DNA of 64,000 nucleotides from positions 62,001 through 126,000 of the forward strand of contig NW_014575396.1 in NCBI RefSeq assembly GCF_000803265.1. Reading direction: 5' to 3'. A model generated the notes under the pieces. That model was given only the letters and a program-made list of their open reading frames with translations, was not told the DNA's origin and searched no databases. Below, one piece after another: positions 36,019 to 44,798 of this stretch. This DNA comes from Ordospora colligata OC4. Lineage: Eukaryota; Microsporidia; Ordosporidae. Position 1 is the first letter of the stretch. Each line of letters starts with the position of its first letter. The position numbers were made by a program, and so were the translations under genes.

Positions 36019-36354
36019 CTACTGTTGGTCAAGAGCAGCTATTATAGCCTGAACCTTGTGCCTCTCCTGCATTCCAAAGAACACACAAGTGAATCTGTTT
36101 GGAATGCATGTCTTATCATTGACAAACACATACCTGATTCCTCTCTCCTCGCAAAGCGAAGGAAGATGTGTGATTAGGTCCATGGGTGTTGTATCGGCAG
36201 TCAGCACTAACAGACCTTCTGATTCATGCTCTATGTGCTTTAGACACTTCTTTATTCCAGTCACCAGTATGGCCTTGTTTGCATATTCACTGACCAAAGC
36301 GGCTATCATTTGCTCTGTTGCGCCCTTAGCAAGAGGATGTGCAATTGGAATCAT
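36019..36354 (-). CDS. NHP2: L7Ae-family protein, probably H/ACA snoRNP subunit NHP2
   Basis: 111 residues from the ATG at 36354, three bases after CCC. L7Ae fold: PIAHPLAKGATEQMIAALVSEYANKAILVTGIKKCLKHIEHESEGLLVLTADTTPMDLITHLPSLCEERGIRYVFV read in pieces, with the RNA-binding GIKKC and TADTTP segments. PIAHPLA at the N-terminus and HLPSLCE favour NHP2 over SNU13 or eL8. NHP2 serves rRNA pseudouridylation. An earlier in-frame ATG at 36420, preceded by GGG, would add 22 residues and push the start to within 13 bases of the divergent PAT1-like ATG, so I prefer the shorter one. Confidence 0.8.
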   Translation of the reverse strand: MIPIAHPLAKGATEQMIAALVSEYANKAILVTGIKKCLKHIEHESEGLLVLTADTTPMDLITHLPSLCEERGIRYVFVNDKTCIPNRFTCVFFGMQERHKVQAIIAALDQQ

Positions 36355-36433
36355 TCTGGGCAAATTTTGAATGTAGTTAAATCGATAATGCCTGTATGGC
36401 AATAAATGTGTTTTGAACATCCCTCTGATTAGA
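36355..36433. promoter_or_regulatory. Bidirectional start region, NHP2 / PAT1-like
   Basis: Only 79 bases separate the two ATGs. The minus-strand CCC is at 36360-36358 and the plus-strand CCC at 36421-36423, each serving one gene. Confidence 0.5.
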
Positions 36434-37342
36434 ATGTCTATCAGCAACTTCATGACCACGAAGGAGAAGGACTATGTTGCAGAATGTCTACGGAAAAACA
36501 CTCGGCACTTCCGTGCAAACATAGACTGCTCTGCTCTATTTGATCCGAATGCAGGAAAGATTGAGGTTAAGGAGGAAGAAGGAGAGCCCAGGAAGAGTGT
36601 ATGTTTGGTCTTTGGAAAGAAGGGGAAGAAGTCGTCAAAGGCATCCAGGATTTCGTTTGGAATTGAGCCCGAGTGTGCCAGAATAGAGCTCCGCAATACA
36701 CTTATGCTTGAAGAAATAATTGACCTTTACACGATTAACAAGCACTGCAAGATAAGTGAAACTGATTTTGAAGAGAATAGAAGACTAATTGAATCAAGAA
36801 TGCAATCTAATTTTGATGCGCTTGTTACGAACAGAAAGTTTTTCTGGTTTCTTAAGGATTATCTTATGAATGCAAATAATAGCCAAAAGCATGAGGTTCT
36901 GAACCATTTACAGAGAACGTTTCAGCATGTGAAGGATGTGCCTGCCTTCTATGAACTTATTGGGACATTAGTTGATGACATCCCAAGGATACCTTATGAA
37001 GACCTTGATCCTGGATTTGTCTCTACATTTATATTCTTTCCATGCGGAGTCATTCTAGCAACTCTACTTCTTCTACAGAACAATGAGCTTTGCAGCGTTA
37101 TGTATGAGTCTACAGTCAGTAAGTCGATTGAATTGTACCCGAGTGACAGATACAGTTGGCAGTTTTTTTCGGTTCTAATTTCATTGGTTGATGCAGACAA
37201 GCAGAGTGAGATTGTAAAGCTGTTGAAGCCATGTATTATTGAAGCAGTTAATAGATACAATGAAACAGAGGAGTGTTATGTAAAGTTATTCTTGGATGCA
37301 ATAGGAATCGGAATAGAGGAGATACAAGAGATACCAATGTGA
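36434..37342 (+). CDS. PAT1-like mRNA decay factor (C-terminal region)
   Basis: 302 residues. Residues about 30-55 (FDPNAGKIEVKEEEGEPRKSV) resemble the GKLTVSSVNNPRKMI segment of PATL1, and what follows (LRNTLMLEEIIDLYTI, then FEENRRLIESRMQ) fits the order of Pat1 before its helical C-domain. The rest is helical repeats ending IGIGIEEIQEIPM. Pat1 links LSM1-7 and DCP1/2 to promote decapping; DCP1 lies 1.1 kb away and LSM7 is in the window. The similarity is weak, so an unrelated helical protein remains possible. CCC lies 10 bases before the ATG. Confidence 0.5.
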   Translation: MSISNFMTTKEKDYVAECLRKNTRHFRANIDCSALFDPNAGKIEVKEEEGEPRKSVCLVFGKKGKKSSKASRISFGIEPECARIELRNTLMLEEIIDLYTINKHCKISETDFEENRRLIESRMQSNFDALVTNRKFFWFLKDYLMNANNSQKHEVLNHLQRTFQHVKDVPAFYELIGTLVDDIPRIPYEDLDPGFVSTFIFFPCGVILATLLLLQNNELCSVMYESTVSKSIELYPSDRYSWQFFSVLISLVDADKQSEIVKLLKPCIIEAVNRYNETEECYVKLFLDAIGIGIEEIQEIPM

Positions 37343-37400
37343 TATGTATCTGATTTAAATAAACCCTGTGATATAACAATTCTTATGTGATTATGATACA

Positions 37401-38378
37401 TTATTTATTTTCTCTATTCTGGCATCTTCTTTTGTATTGAGTATCCTGCTCTTTTTCATGGCTAAAGCGGACTTCCGAACTATCTGAGCTGAAGTATTTG
37501 TTTCCAAGGGCCTCATCTGCCGTTATTCGTTTACATGGATCAATACATAGCATTCTGCTGACTATGTCTACTGCTGATACATCGTATTTTTCAATTATGC
37601 TTTCTATTCGTCGTGGTGACTGTGGTAACCTGAAACTATTGATTCCAGCAATATCCTTGATTCCAGGAAATGTTTTTTCATTTATTGATCCACATGCATG
37701 AATAATCATCTCAAGCTGAGCAATTTCTGTGCTTCCCTGAAAAAGCATACTTCCTAGGTACATTTCAACCAGAACGCATCCCATAGACCACACATCTACA
37801 GCATATGTGTAAGTTGGCCGTCCCAGCAGAATTTCAGGAGCCCTATACCAGAGAGTCACCATCCCTGGTGTGTAAATTCCTGCCTTTGTTGTACGCCTTG
37901 CCATTCCAAAGTCTGCTATGCTTACATTCAAGTTCTGGTCTATTAAGATGTTTGCGCTTTTTAGGTCTCTGTGCATTATTCCTTTGCTATGCATGTAGCA
38001 TATTCCTTTTGTTATCTGTAAGAACACATGCTTAATATTGGCTGTGCTCATTTTTTTGTTCCTAATGAACTTGTTGAGATCATGCTGCACATATGGAAAT
38101 ACCATGTATATTTTCCCTGAGTCAACCACTACTTCAATTAGCCTGATGATGTTTGGATGATGCATTTCCCTCAATGTCTGTATTTCGCGTATTGTTGTTA
38201 TTGGTATGCCATCCTCTGTTCTGTTGACTTTCTTCAGTGCGTACTTTGCTCTATTTCGTTTTGCAAGGATTACCTGTCCAAATGTGCCCTCGCCTATTGT
38301 TCTGATCATTTCATACTCCATGGATGTTTGTGTGAATCTTTGGAAGACAGGTATTTCGCCTTCTTCCGGCTCAAGCAT
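37401..38378 (-). CDS. Cyclin-dependent kinase, transcription-type (CDK9/10/11-like)
   Basis: 325 residues. Gly loop GEGTFGQVILA, VAIK-type Lys in KYALKKV, PITTIRE helix (PSTAIRE equivalent), HRDLKSANIL, DFG in IADFGMARR, and an activation loop YTPGMVTLWYRAPE with the T-loop Thr. PITTIRE and the YTPGMVTLWYRAPE loop place it near the CDK9/Bur1, CDK10 and CDK11 groups rather than CDK1. Such kinases usually phosphorylate RNA polymerase II CTD or splicing factors. CCCC lies three bases before the ATG. No cyclin gene was seen in the window. Confidence 0.9.
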   Translation of the reverse strand: MLEPEEGEIPVFQRFTQTSMEYEMIRTIGEGTFGQVILAKRNRAKYALKKVNRTEDGIPITTIREIQTLREMHHPNIIRLIEVVVDSGKIYMVFPYVQHDLNKFIRNKKMSTANIKHVFLQITKGICYMHSKGIMHRDLKSANILIDQNLNVSIADFGMARRTTKAGIYTPGMVTLWYRAPEILLGRPTYTYAVDVWSMGCVLVEMYLGSMLFQGSTEIAQLEMIIHACGSINEKTFPGIKDIAGINSFRLPQSPRRIESIIEKYDVSAVDIVSRMLCIDPCKRITADEALGNKYFSSDSSEVRFSHEKEQDTQYKRRCQNRENK

Positions 38379-38423
38379 GGCGGGGAGCGCTCAATAAGTT
38401 TTATTGCATGCAGCGCCCTCGTG
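38379..38423. promoter_or_regulatory. 45-base bidirectional start region, CDK / DCP1
   Basis: CCCC for the CDK is at 38385-38382 (minus) and CCC for DCP1 at 38416-38418 (plus). Both start signals fit in 45 bases, leaving room for little else. Confidence 0.5.
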
Positions 38424-38834
38424 ATGAATGATAGAGAGAGCCAGGTGCTAAGGTCTGCGATTGAGAGCATGGACAGCTTACTTGATGAAATTGAGTATGT
38501 GGCAAACTTTACGTGCGTATATCATTATGGCGGGGATAAGTGGCTTAAGATGAATGTTGAGGGGACATTTGTGATGTATAGAAGAAAGAATATGCCATTG
38601 ATTGTTATAAGAGTGCTAAACAGAAAAAGCTTGGATGACTTTGTGTTTGAGTTGAGTGAAGAAACCAAGCTGGGGATGGGGGAAAGTTTGATGACGCTGA
38701 GTAATGGAGAAGGAGGGATATATGGGCTTTGGTTTAAGAGCAGTGAGTATCCGAAGGAAATCATGAATCACTTGAAGAAAGAGCAATTTATAGTCGAGCA
38801 TAATCCAGTAGATAAGAGTGATTTGCATGAATGA
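38424..38834 (+). CDS. DCP1: Decapping activator DCP1
   Basis: 136 residues, an EVH1-type fold. Order of DCP1 landmarks: N-terminal helix (LRSAIESMDSLLDEIEYVANFTCVYHY), WLKMNVEGTFVMYRR (matching W-x-K-x-x-VEGTLF), VLNRKSLDDF, then GGIYGLWFKSSEYPKEIMNHLKK (matching SIYGIWF). It stimulates DCP2 in removing the mRNA cap. The ATG at 38424 follows CCC by five bases; the frame continues upstream, antisense to the kinase, but does not resemble DCP1 there. Confidence 0.9.
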   Translation: MNDRESQVLRSAIESMDSLLDEIEYVANFTCVYHYGGDKWLKMNVEGTFVMYRRKNMPLIVIRVLNRKSLDDFVFELSEETKLGMGESLMTLSNGEGGIYGLWFKSSEYPKEIMNHLKKEQFIVEHNPVDKSDLHE

Positions 38835-39191
38835 GGATAAGTATGAATGAAGTAGCATGAAGGATGATGGTATAGAAGAGTAATTTGCATTAATGAATGA
38901 GCATGAAATAATATCAACAAACATAACAGAGTATGAATGCATACATACTTGAATGAATACGAATAATTGAATACATACTTGAGTAAATATCAATAGTAAT
39001 GTACATGACATAGAATAATTAATAAGCATGATTGAACACATACTTTAATATTTGAATGATTGAATAAACACTTGATGAATATTCGAATACTTGAATTTAT
39101 TTATCAATGAATACATACTTCAATGCTTAAATATAATAGATGCATAACAAGAAGGAGAGAATAGAAAATTAGAGATATTTGTGATCCCTAG
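38835..39191. repeat. AT-rich spacer with degenerate repeats
   Basis: About 355 bases with over 70 percent A/T. The sequence ATACATACTT recurs at 38941, 38971 and 39111, usually after GA and before GA or CA, with weaker copies near 39035 and 39063. The whole segment looks like decayed tandem repeats of a 25-30 base unit. No RNA or frame recognised. Confidence 0.55.
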
Positions 39192-39824
39192 ATGACGATT
39201 TTGTATACACAGATAATGAGAATGAACGATTATAAGATACTTTCTGGTGAGTATTCACCGCAAAGCAACTCTCTAAAGCCCGGGAATGAAGTAGTAAAGG
39301 AGTTGAGAGATGCAGTAAAGTCTATTACGAATGAAAGTAAGCAGATGCACACATTGAATTGTTCTGATAGCAGATTTGTGTTTTATCTGAAGACAGTTTC
39401 TGGATTAGTGATTGCAGTGATAGGAGATCGATATGCATCTTCCAAGCTTGAGAGCGGATACATGGAGCAAGTGATTGGAATATTTATGAAGATATACAGT
39501 GATGATGCAAAAGCCACTTACTATGCGTTTGATCCAACGATCAAGTGTGCGTCTGATAAGTTTAACAGAGATTCAAGCTATGAGCAGGGAATGGCTGTTG
39601 TCAAGGAAACAAAAGGAGCGCTTGCCGAGTCTCTGAACATGATAACAAAGAGAGGCGAGAACATCAACAATCTGAACAAGCTTGTTAGCAAGATGGCTGA
39701 CGAGGCAAAGATGATGCAAAAGAACATACACAGGATGCATCTTAAGAGCATGCTGAACGACTACTGGATATATGTTGCGCTGGCTGTGTTTATGATGATG
39801 TTTCTGTACTATGTAGCGTATTAA
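39192..39824 (+). CDS. Longin-type R-SNARE (SEC22/VAMP7-like)
   Basis: 210 residues. Longin domain (1-120), SNARE motif (about 125-185) with the central arginine in NMITKRGENINNLNKLVSKM, and a C-terminal membrane anchor (DYWIYVALAVFMMMFLYYVAY) with almost nothing after it. The R-x-G-x-x-I pattern is that of SEC22 and VAMP7. It should act in ER-Golgi or endosomal membrane fusion. CCC lies three bases before the ATG. YKT6 is excluded because it ends in a prenylation motif, not a membrane segment. Confidence 0.85.
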   Translation: MTILYTQIMRMNDYKILSGEYSPQSNSLKPGNEVVKELRDAVKSITNESKQMHTLNCSDSRFVFYLKTVSGLVIAVIGDRYASSKLESGYMEQVIGIFMKIYSDDAKATYYAFDPTIKCASDKFNRDSSYEQGMAVVKETKGALAESLNMITKRGENINNLNKLVSKMADEAKMMQKNIHRMHLKSMLNDYWIYVALAVFMMMFLYYVAY

Positions 39825-39911
39825 AGTTAGCTTGATAAGTTTGTATGTTGTTCTAATATAATTTGAGTAACAATGAGGATATGGACAAATGATGCGCGAA
39901 GCATCCCTTGA

Positions 39912-40388
39912 ATGAACGAGAGTGGGGAAGATCTGGAGCAACTGCTTACTGAGGATGTTACTAATGATGCAGACATGCAAGAGAAGAAGACTGATACTGT
40001 GATGAAGAAGAACAGGAGTGTTGATTTTTCCCAGGTGCTGATTTCTCAAGCAGAGGCGGCCAGTGAATGCCGAAAAGAAGAGATCAGACGGTTCTCCAAA
40101 GTTCCAGTTGAAGTTGAGACACTTGGTGGCGAGCCATTGGTGTTTATGATGTGGGCTACTGAAAGTAAGCCTGTTCATAGAAAGAAGCAGATAGAATGCC
40201 GTAAAAGCACATTTGATTGTGAAGTGTGTGAGAATGTGTTTGATACGTCTAAGAAGCTTGAGACACATGTGAAAATGATTCATAAGAAGTCTGACGAGTC
40301 TGCTAAGACGCATATTTGCTCGGTATGTGGAAAAGGATTTGATGAAGGCCGGAAGCTTGCGCTGCATTCGAATTACCACAAAAATTAG
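39912..40388 (+). CDS. Protein with two C-terminal C2H2 zinc fingers
   Basis: 158 residues. Fingers at about 102-123 (CEVC...LETHVKMIH) and 136-156 (CSVC...LALHSNYH). The acidic and polar N-terminal 95 residues contain FSQVLISQAEAASECRKEE and WATESKPVHRKKQIE. The pairing of fingers at the extreme end could mean DNA or RNA binding; the function is unknown. CCC lies four bases before the ATG. Confidence 0.85.
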   Translation: MNESGEDLEQLLTEDVTNDADMQEKKTDTVMKKNRSVDFSQVLISQAEAASECRKEEIRRFSKVPVEVETLGGEPLVFMMWATESKPVHRKKQIECRKSTFDCEVCENVFDTSKKLETHVKMIHKKSDESAKTHICSVCGKGFDEGRKLALHSNYHKN

Positions 40389-40496
40389 GAAATAAAGAAT
40401 GTGTTTGTTACTATATTTTTGCAGTGATATTTGAAGTTGTTCAATTATGAAAGATGTGTTGGAATAGATATGTGAATTGTTTTATACATGCATTAA

Positions 40497-40615
40497 AGAG
40501 CTGTAGAGCTGTAGAGATTTTAAGATCTGTGTAATGCATGAAAAAGAGATTTTAAGACATGCATAAAAGATCTATAGAGTCTATAGAGATTAATGTCTAT
40601 TGCATGAAAGAGGTA
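40497..40615. repeat. Short degenerate repeats before the RING-H2 gene
   Basis: AGCTGTAG occurs twice in tandem near 40499-40514; AGAGATTTTAAGA occurs near 40513 and 40548; CTATAGAG occurs near 40570 and 40578. The spacer otherwise shows nothing. Confidence 0.45.
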
Positions 40616-40624
40616 TAGAAATTT

Positions 40625-40903
40625 ATGCATGCATTAACACAGATGAATAAAGTGTTTGCGGATGATGAGTACCTGATCAGGATATTGAACGATCTTTTTG
40701 ATGTTGAAGAGTATGGCTGTGTCAGAAGTGTATCTCATGCAACTGATGAACAAGAAAGCGTAATATGTAGTGTGTGTCTTGATGCAACAGTAGATAAGTT
40801 TGTTTTTCTTACTTGTGGTCATCGCTTCCACTCAAAGTGCATTGAGATGTGGCTACAAGCGAGAAAAAATTGTCCATATTGTAGACAGATGGTCAACAGT
40901 TGA
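40625..40903 (+). CDS. RING-H2 finger protein
   Basis: 92 residues. The C-terminal 45 are a complete RING-H2: CSVC, CGHRFHSKC, NCPYC, with a Trp in the E2-binding position (MWLQ). This predicts a ubiquitin ligase. The N-terminal 45 residues are helical. No membrane segment. The ATG overlaps an ATGCATGC palindrome and has no C-run; an in-frame second ATG lies six codons on. Confidence 0.8.
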   Translation: MHALTQMNKVFADDEYLIRILNDLFDVEEYGCVRSVSHATDEQESVICSVCLDATVDKFVFLTCGHRFHSKCIEMWLQARKNCPYCRQMVNS

Positions 40904-40929
40904 GTGTTTGCCCTGATATTCATTAGTGC

Positions 40930-41379
40930 ATGAAATGCGGAAAATACAACATTCTATATGACGGCTACAAATGTAATGAATTAAACGATAGTGGAATCAT
41001 AGACACATCGCTGGATCAGGAGACAACACTACAGCAAACAGATGTAAAACAAAGCGATCTAAGCTTAACACATGAGGCGTCTGTTGTACTATTAGGTACC
41101 AAATATACAAAACCTAGACCCAGACTTACATTCAGCTTTATTGCAACAGCAGAGGCAAATGTAATCAAGCTTTTCTTTGTTACAATCACACATGCCATGA
41201 GAAACGGGATATACTACGGATACGATTCTTCTAGTGGATGCGTAATTGTATCCATAACAAAGTTGTACCCCGGAAGAAGATATCAGATGTATGGGAGACT
41301 TAAAGGACGTCATAATCGTCTTCATTGCATCTGGGCACGCAAGATTTGCTACAGAAGCATGTGCCATCAGATATTCTAA
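40930..41379 (+). CDS. Orphan protein, possibly interrupted by a frameshift
   Basis: 149 residues as read. Residues 60-125 look like a beta-rich domain (RPRLTFSFIATAEANVIKLFF; CVIVSITKLYPGRRYQMYGRL). After about residue 124 the composition turns odd (many His, Cys, Trp, Arg). A +1 shift at about 41300, inside CTTAAAGG, would continue instead as KDVIIVFIASGHARFATEA and stay open to 41512. No homologue recognised in either form, and no C-run close to the ATG (nearest CCC 17 bases before it). Confidence 0.45.
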   Translation: MKCGKYNILYDGYKCNELNDSGIIDTSLDQETTLQQTDVKQSDLSLTHEASVVLLGTKYTKPRPRLTFSFIATAEANVIKLFFVTITHAMRNGIYYGYDSSSGCVIVSITKLYPGRRYQMYGRLKGRHNRLHCIWARKICYRSMCHQIF

Positions 41380-41516
41380 ACCACACATTATATATAAAGA
41401 TGTATTTAAGATACTTTTCTATATCAATAAGTTTTCATATCTTTCTTACTATGCACAAATAATCATCAATACAAACATGTGCAGGATCAACATAAATTTA
41501 ATAGAAACATAAGCAA

Positions 41517-42620
41517 TTACTTCGTAGTCGATCCCTTCTTAATTATCTGCTTATTTCCAAGTAATGGGGCCTTATTAGTCTTCATGGACCTTGAAATTAC
41601 ACTCTTTGCTCCAGTCTTCCAATTAATCCCAGCTCCCCATTTCTGATCGTTTTCTTCATTTGCAAGCTTCCCAACAAACTTGGACTTCATAGTATTGAGC
41701 ATTTGATCAATCGACTCAAATTGCGTATTCATCCATCCATACGTCACGCTTTTCGGTATAGATCCATTCATCTTCTTCTCATCTGTCACTCCTATGCTTC
41801 TACCTACTTCCCCTTTTCTTTTATCTTCTCTGTTGCTTCCGTCTATAAATCCAGAGCTTTCTGTACCTGTCTCATGTGACAATCCTTCAATCTCTATCAC
41901 CATCTTTCTTCTAACTGTGTTGTTCTTCAGTTTCATTGCTTTGTCCTTTCTTCCTTCAAACGATGTTTCAGTATGTATTGCATCCTCAGTACCCTCTGTT
42001 TTTCTAATCACGCTTGAATATGCATCTTCCTCTCTGTTTACCTTCACTCCTCGCTCCTCAAGTATATGCTGATCATTTGTTGCTGAGTGCATTATTTCAT
42101 TCTCAATTTTTTTTGCAATTAATATATTTGCCTTATAAACTTCACATGTCCTGTCAATCACCTCCATGTACTCTTGCTCATCAAACTTTCCGTCTATATT
42201 AAAAAGCTTTGAGTTTGCTTCAAACTGATTCCAATCCTTTCCTTCTTGTTGTGCCTCAGCATAGTTATGCGTTACTCCACAATCACCTGTTGCAATCTTA
42301 CTTACTCCACCTGTACTTGTTCTTTTTGCATTAGAAATCTCAGAATCTATTTTAAACTCCCCATCCACATGTTCCAATCCTTCGTTGCTTACGTTCTTGC
42401 CACCACTCTTCTCAGCTATGCTTCTTACCTCGCAATCCTCAACTCTCATCACTCCCACAATATCACTCTCGGAAATCACAATCGTAGGAAACACAATCTT
42501 CGAGTTTGACTCAAAAAATGCATTCTCAAGCTTTACCATCCCGTCCTCGTTTGCAAAAAACGTCCCTATCATCTTACTTGGGTTGTTCTTGAGGCATATT
42601 GCTATCCTGTAGCTGTCCAT
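41517..42620 (-). CDS. Ataxin-2/PBP1-like protein
   Basis: 367 residues from the ATG at 42620, which follows CCCC by seven bases. N-terminal Lsm-type domain ([35 protein letters not shown]), then the LsmAD domain at about 130-180: [28 protein letters not shown], matching the DQFAANEKLFGV...FDENLYTTKLD block of ataxin-2. The rest is low complexity. Ataxin-2/Pbp1 binds poly(A)-binding protein and tunes poly(A) length and stress granules. The PAM2 motif was not identified with confidence. Confidence 0.82.
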   Translation of the reverse strand: MDSYRIAICLKNNPSKMIGTFFANEDGMVKLENAFFESNSKIVFPTIVISESDIVGVMRVEDCEVRSIAEKSGGKNVSNEGLEHVDGEFKIDSEISNAKRTSTGGVSKIATGDCGVTHNYAEAQQEGKDWNQFEANSKLFNIDGKFDEQEYMEVIDRTCEVYKANILIAKKIENEIMHSATNDQHILEERGVKVNREEDAYSSVIRKTEGTEDAIHTETSFEGRKDKAMKLKNNTVRRKMVIEIEGLSHETGTESSGFIDGSNREDKRKGEVGRSIGVTDEKKMNGSIPKSVTYGWMNTQFESIDQMLNTMKSKFVGKLANEENDQKWGAGINWKTGAKSVISRSMKTNKAPLLGNKQIIKKGSTTK

Positions 42621-42696
42621 CACTCTAGGGGCTGCTTGCCAGATGTTTAAATATTTCTGCATCAGCGTATCCACAAGCGCATATCAGTGGCCCTCG
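42621..42696. promoter_or_regulatory. 76-base bidirectional start region, ataxin-2-like / FIGL1
   Basis: CCCC for the minus gene at 42631-42628 and CCC for FIGL1 at 42691-42693, three bases before its ATG. Confidence 0.5.
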
Positions 42697-43977
42697 ATGG
42701 ATGATAGCTTCTATGTTTTACAGGCTATACTTGAGAAACACAACATCCCTGAGTTTCCTACGCTTCTACCCAGTGAGTTAAGAACCGATGAGGTTGTGCA
42801 ATACCTGCAACCACTGTATGCTGAGCTGCTTGCTGATGTTGCCAGAAACAACGACATACTTCCACTTCTTGCATCATTTACTGCAATTCCTGAAGAGTTG
42901 AACATTAAGGAAGTGGAAGCACTATTGAATGGCAACAAATCTGCCAAGGGAGATTTCTTTACACCTGAAGCTCAGTGTTTATCATCTCCTGTACCAGTGA
43001 AGAACGAATATCCAGAATTCTCAACGGCTGCTGGCGCAAAAATCGCCAAGAAGGATCAGAAAGGTAAAGAGGAAGTCGATAACGAATCGAATATCGAAAG
43101 CTACATACTCGACAGGATCAGAAACGAAATACTTGAAGCAGTTGTGAATATTGGCTGGGATGACATAATAGGCCTAGAAAACGTAAAAAAAACAATTAAT
43201 GAGATTGTGCTGTGGCCAATGCTACGCCCAGATCTATTTACAGGACTTAGAGGCCCGCCACGAGGATTACTTTTATTTGGACCTCCAGGAACAGGAAAAA
43301 CAATGATAGGAAAGTGCATTGCAAGCCAGTGTAAGGCAACATTCTTTTCGATCAGTGCATCATCACTGACATCGAAATGGGTTGGCGAAGGTGAGAAAAT
43401 GGTTAGGGCATTATTCTATCTTGCAAGGACAATGCAGCCATCTGTGGTGTTTATTGATGAGATAGATTCGTTACTGTCTCAGAGATCAGACAATGAGAAT
43501 GAGGGCAGCAGAAGGATAAAAACAGAGTTCCTTGTGCAGTTTGATGGTGCAGCGACCTCTGGAAACGACAGAATACTGGTGATAGGCGCAACAAACAGAC
43601 CGCATGAAATAGATGAAGCAGCAAGGCGAAGACTAGTCAAGCGAATATACGTTCCATTGCCTGAACCTCTGGGTAGAAGAAAGATGGTGGAACATCTGAT
43701 CAGAGAATACAGCAATGTCCTTTGCAATACTGACATGGATAAGATTGCGCAGATTACAGAAGGATATTCTGGATCGGACATATTTAATTTGTGCAGAGAA
43801 GCATCACTGGAACCTCTGAGGGAGATTGACGACATAAATGACTTCAAGAGCGACGACACAAGGCCTATAAACCTCGAAGACTTCATAAAAGCAACTAGAC
43901 AGATCAGAAAAAGCGTTTCTGAAAGTGATCTGGAGACTTATGTTGAATGGAACTCAAAGTTTGGCTCAGTACCTTAA
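42697..43977 (+). CDS. FIGL1: FIGL1 (fidgetin-like 1) AAA ATPase
   Basis: 426 residues. The AAA module starts at about 152 with [33 protein letters not shown]; Walker A GPPGTGKT (195-202), [21 protein letters not shown], Walker B VVFIDEID and [16 protein letters not shown] follow, and the VPS4-type C-terminal helix ends [28 protein letters not shown] and [20 protein letters not shown] identify FIGNL1/FIGL1 rather than spastin, katanin or VPS4. FIGL1 dismantles RAD51 filaments in other eukaryotes. The N-terminal 150 residues are divergent; the FxxA-type RAD51-binding segment was not found with certainty. Confidence 0.95.
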   Translation: MDDSFYVLQAILEKHNIPEFPTLLPSELRTDEVVQYLQPLYAELLADVARNNDILPLLASFTAIPEELNIKEVEALLNGNKSAKGDFFTPEAQCLSSPVPVKNEYPEFSTAAGAKIAKKDQKGKEEVDNESNIESYILDRIRNEILEAVVNIGWDDIIGLENVKKTINEIVLWPMLRPDLFTGLRGPPRGLLLFGPPGTGKTMIGKCIASQCKATFFSISASSLTSKWVGEGEKMVRALFYLARTMQPSVVFIDEIDSLLSQRSDNENEGSRRIKTEFLVQFDGAATSGNDRILVIGATNRPHEIDEAARRRLVKRIYVPLPEPLGRRKMVEHLIREYSNVLCNTDMDKIAQITEGYSGSDIFNLCREASLEPLREIDDINDFKSDDTRPINLEDFIKATRQIRKSVSESDLETYVEWNSKFGSVP

Positions 43978-44177
43978 CATCCTCTGTACACATCATGATG
44001 CATTAGAGCATTTATGCCAAGACCATTAAATATTTACCTACAATGCAATAGTGATATATACTTAACAATGAAGATATTTATCATTCAAATAAAATAACGA
44101 ATATCTTCAATAAATCAGAATTTATCATTCAAAAAAAGTAAAGATACATGATTAACATCTAAAATTCATCATTCAAT

Positions 44178-44283
44178 CATAACAACGAATGTATTTATCA
44201 TCCAAGCATAACGACTAAAAGTTCATCATTTTAAACATAACAACCAAAAGTTCATAAAGCACAACAACTAAAAGTTTGTCAAT
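44178..44283. repeat. Four-unit tandem repeat, period 29/29/24
   Basis: Units begin at 44178, 44207, 44236 and 44260, each starting CATAACAAC or CACAACAAC-like, then a TAAAAGTT or similar core, then CAT. The last unit covers the stop codon of the orphan gene at 44268. The upstream 90 bases look like older, more decayed copies. The spacer from 43978 to 44267 is about 290 bases and holds nothing else that I can see. Confidence 0.7.
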
Positions 44284-44750
44284 GAAACACTCAGCGTATT
44301 CTTAAATTCATTTAAACTTAATGGCGTGTTTTCATCTGAATTACAATTCAAATGCTCAGATAGTAATAAAATTGTTTTCTGTTTAGTTATGCATACCTGC
44401 CGCATAAACTCATGCTCAAAATCATTGAACTCACATGAGAACACCACAAACACACTGAAGTCATCTATCTTGTTTACTATGACATCAAATGCATGATGTT
44501 CAGTAATCAATATCTTTACTCTTCCTTTGAGCCTTCTTAAATGCTTCAATGAAAATGGAAAACCTGTGCTGCTGTGAATTATCAGAACTTCAGGTCCGCA
44601 TTCATACAAGATATCATACATAACCATCCTTTCATGATCACCACGGCTGTATTTCATACAGGTACACCGATGATACAAATCACCATACTCAATATCTGTT
44701 AGATTTATCTCTGATATGCTATTGAGCACATAATCACTTTTATTGTTCAT
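44268..44750 (-). CDS. Orphan protein, 160 residues
   Basis: Not recognised. Predicted alpha/beta with alternating strands (PEVLIIHSSTGF; GRVKILITEHHAFDVIV; FSVFVVFSCEF; KTILLLSEHL) that could make a small Rossmann-like sheet. Five cysteines, no clear metal motif. Its 3' end overlaps a tandem repeat unit. A CCC lies 16 bases before the ATG. Divergent from the peptide transporter gene. Confidence 0.65.
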   Translation of the reverse strand: MNNKSDYVLNSISEINLTDIEYGDLYHRCTCMKYSRGDHERMVMYDILYECGPEVLIIHSSTGFPFSLKHLRRLKGRVKILITEHHAFDVIVNKIDDFSVFVVFSCEFNDFEHEFMRQVCITKQKTILLLSEHLNCNSDENTPLSLNEFKNTLSVSLTNF

Positions 44751-44798
44751 GCTAAAACAGGTTTAAGGGTTAATAACAACAAATGTACACGAAAAACA

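Noticed and set aside
41295..41305. Short intron explaining the apparent frameshift
   Set aside because: No GTAAGT-type donor or branch-site-like sequence occurs in the few bases available.
41092..41388. Minus-strand frame of 98 codons opposite the orphan at 40930
   Set aside because: Composition looks like an antisense shadow and no C-run precedes it.
44178..44283. CRISPR-like array
   Set aside because: Contiguous degenerate tandem repeats without spacers, in a eukaryotic genome.
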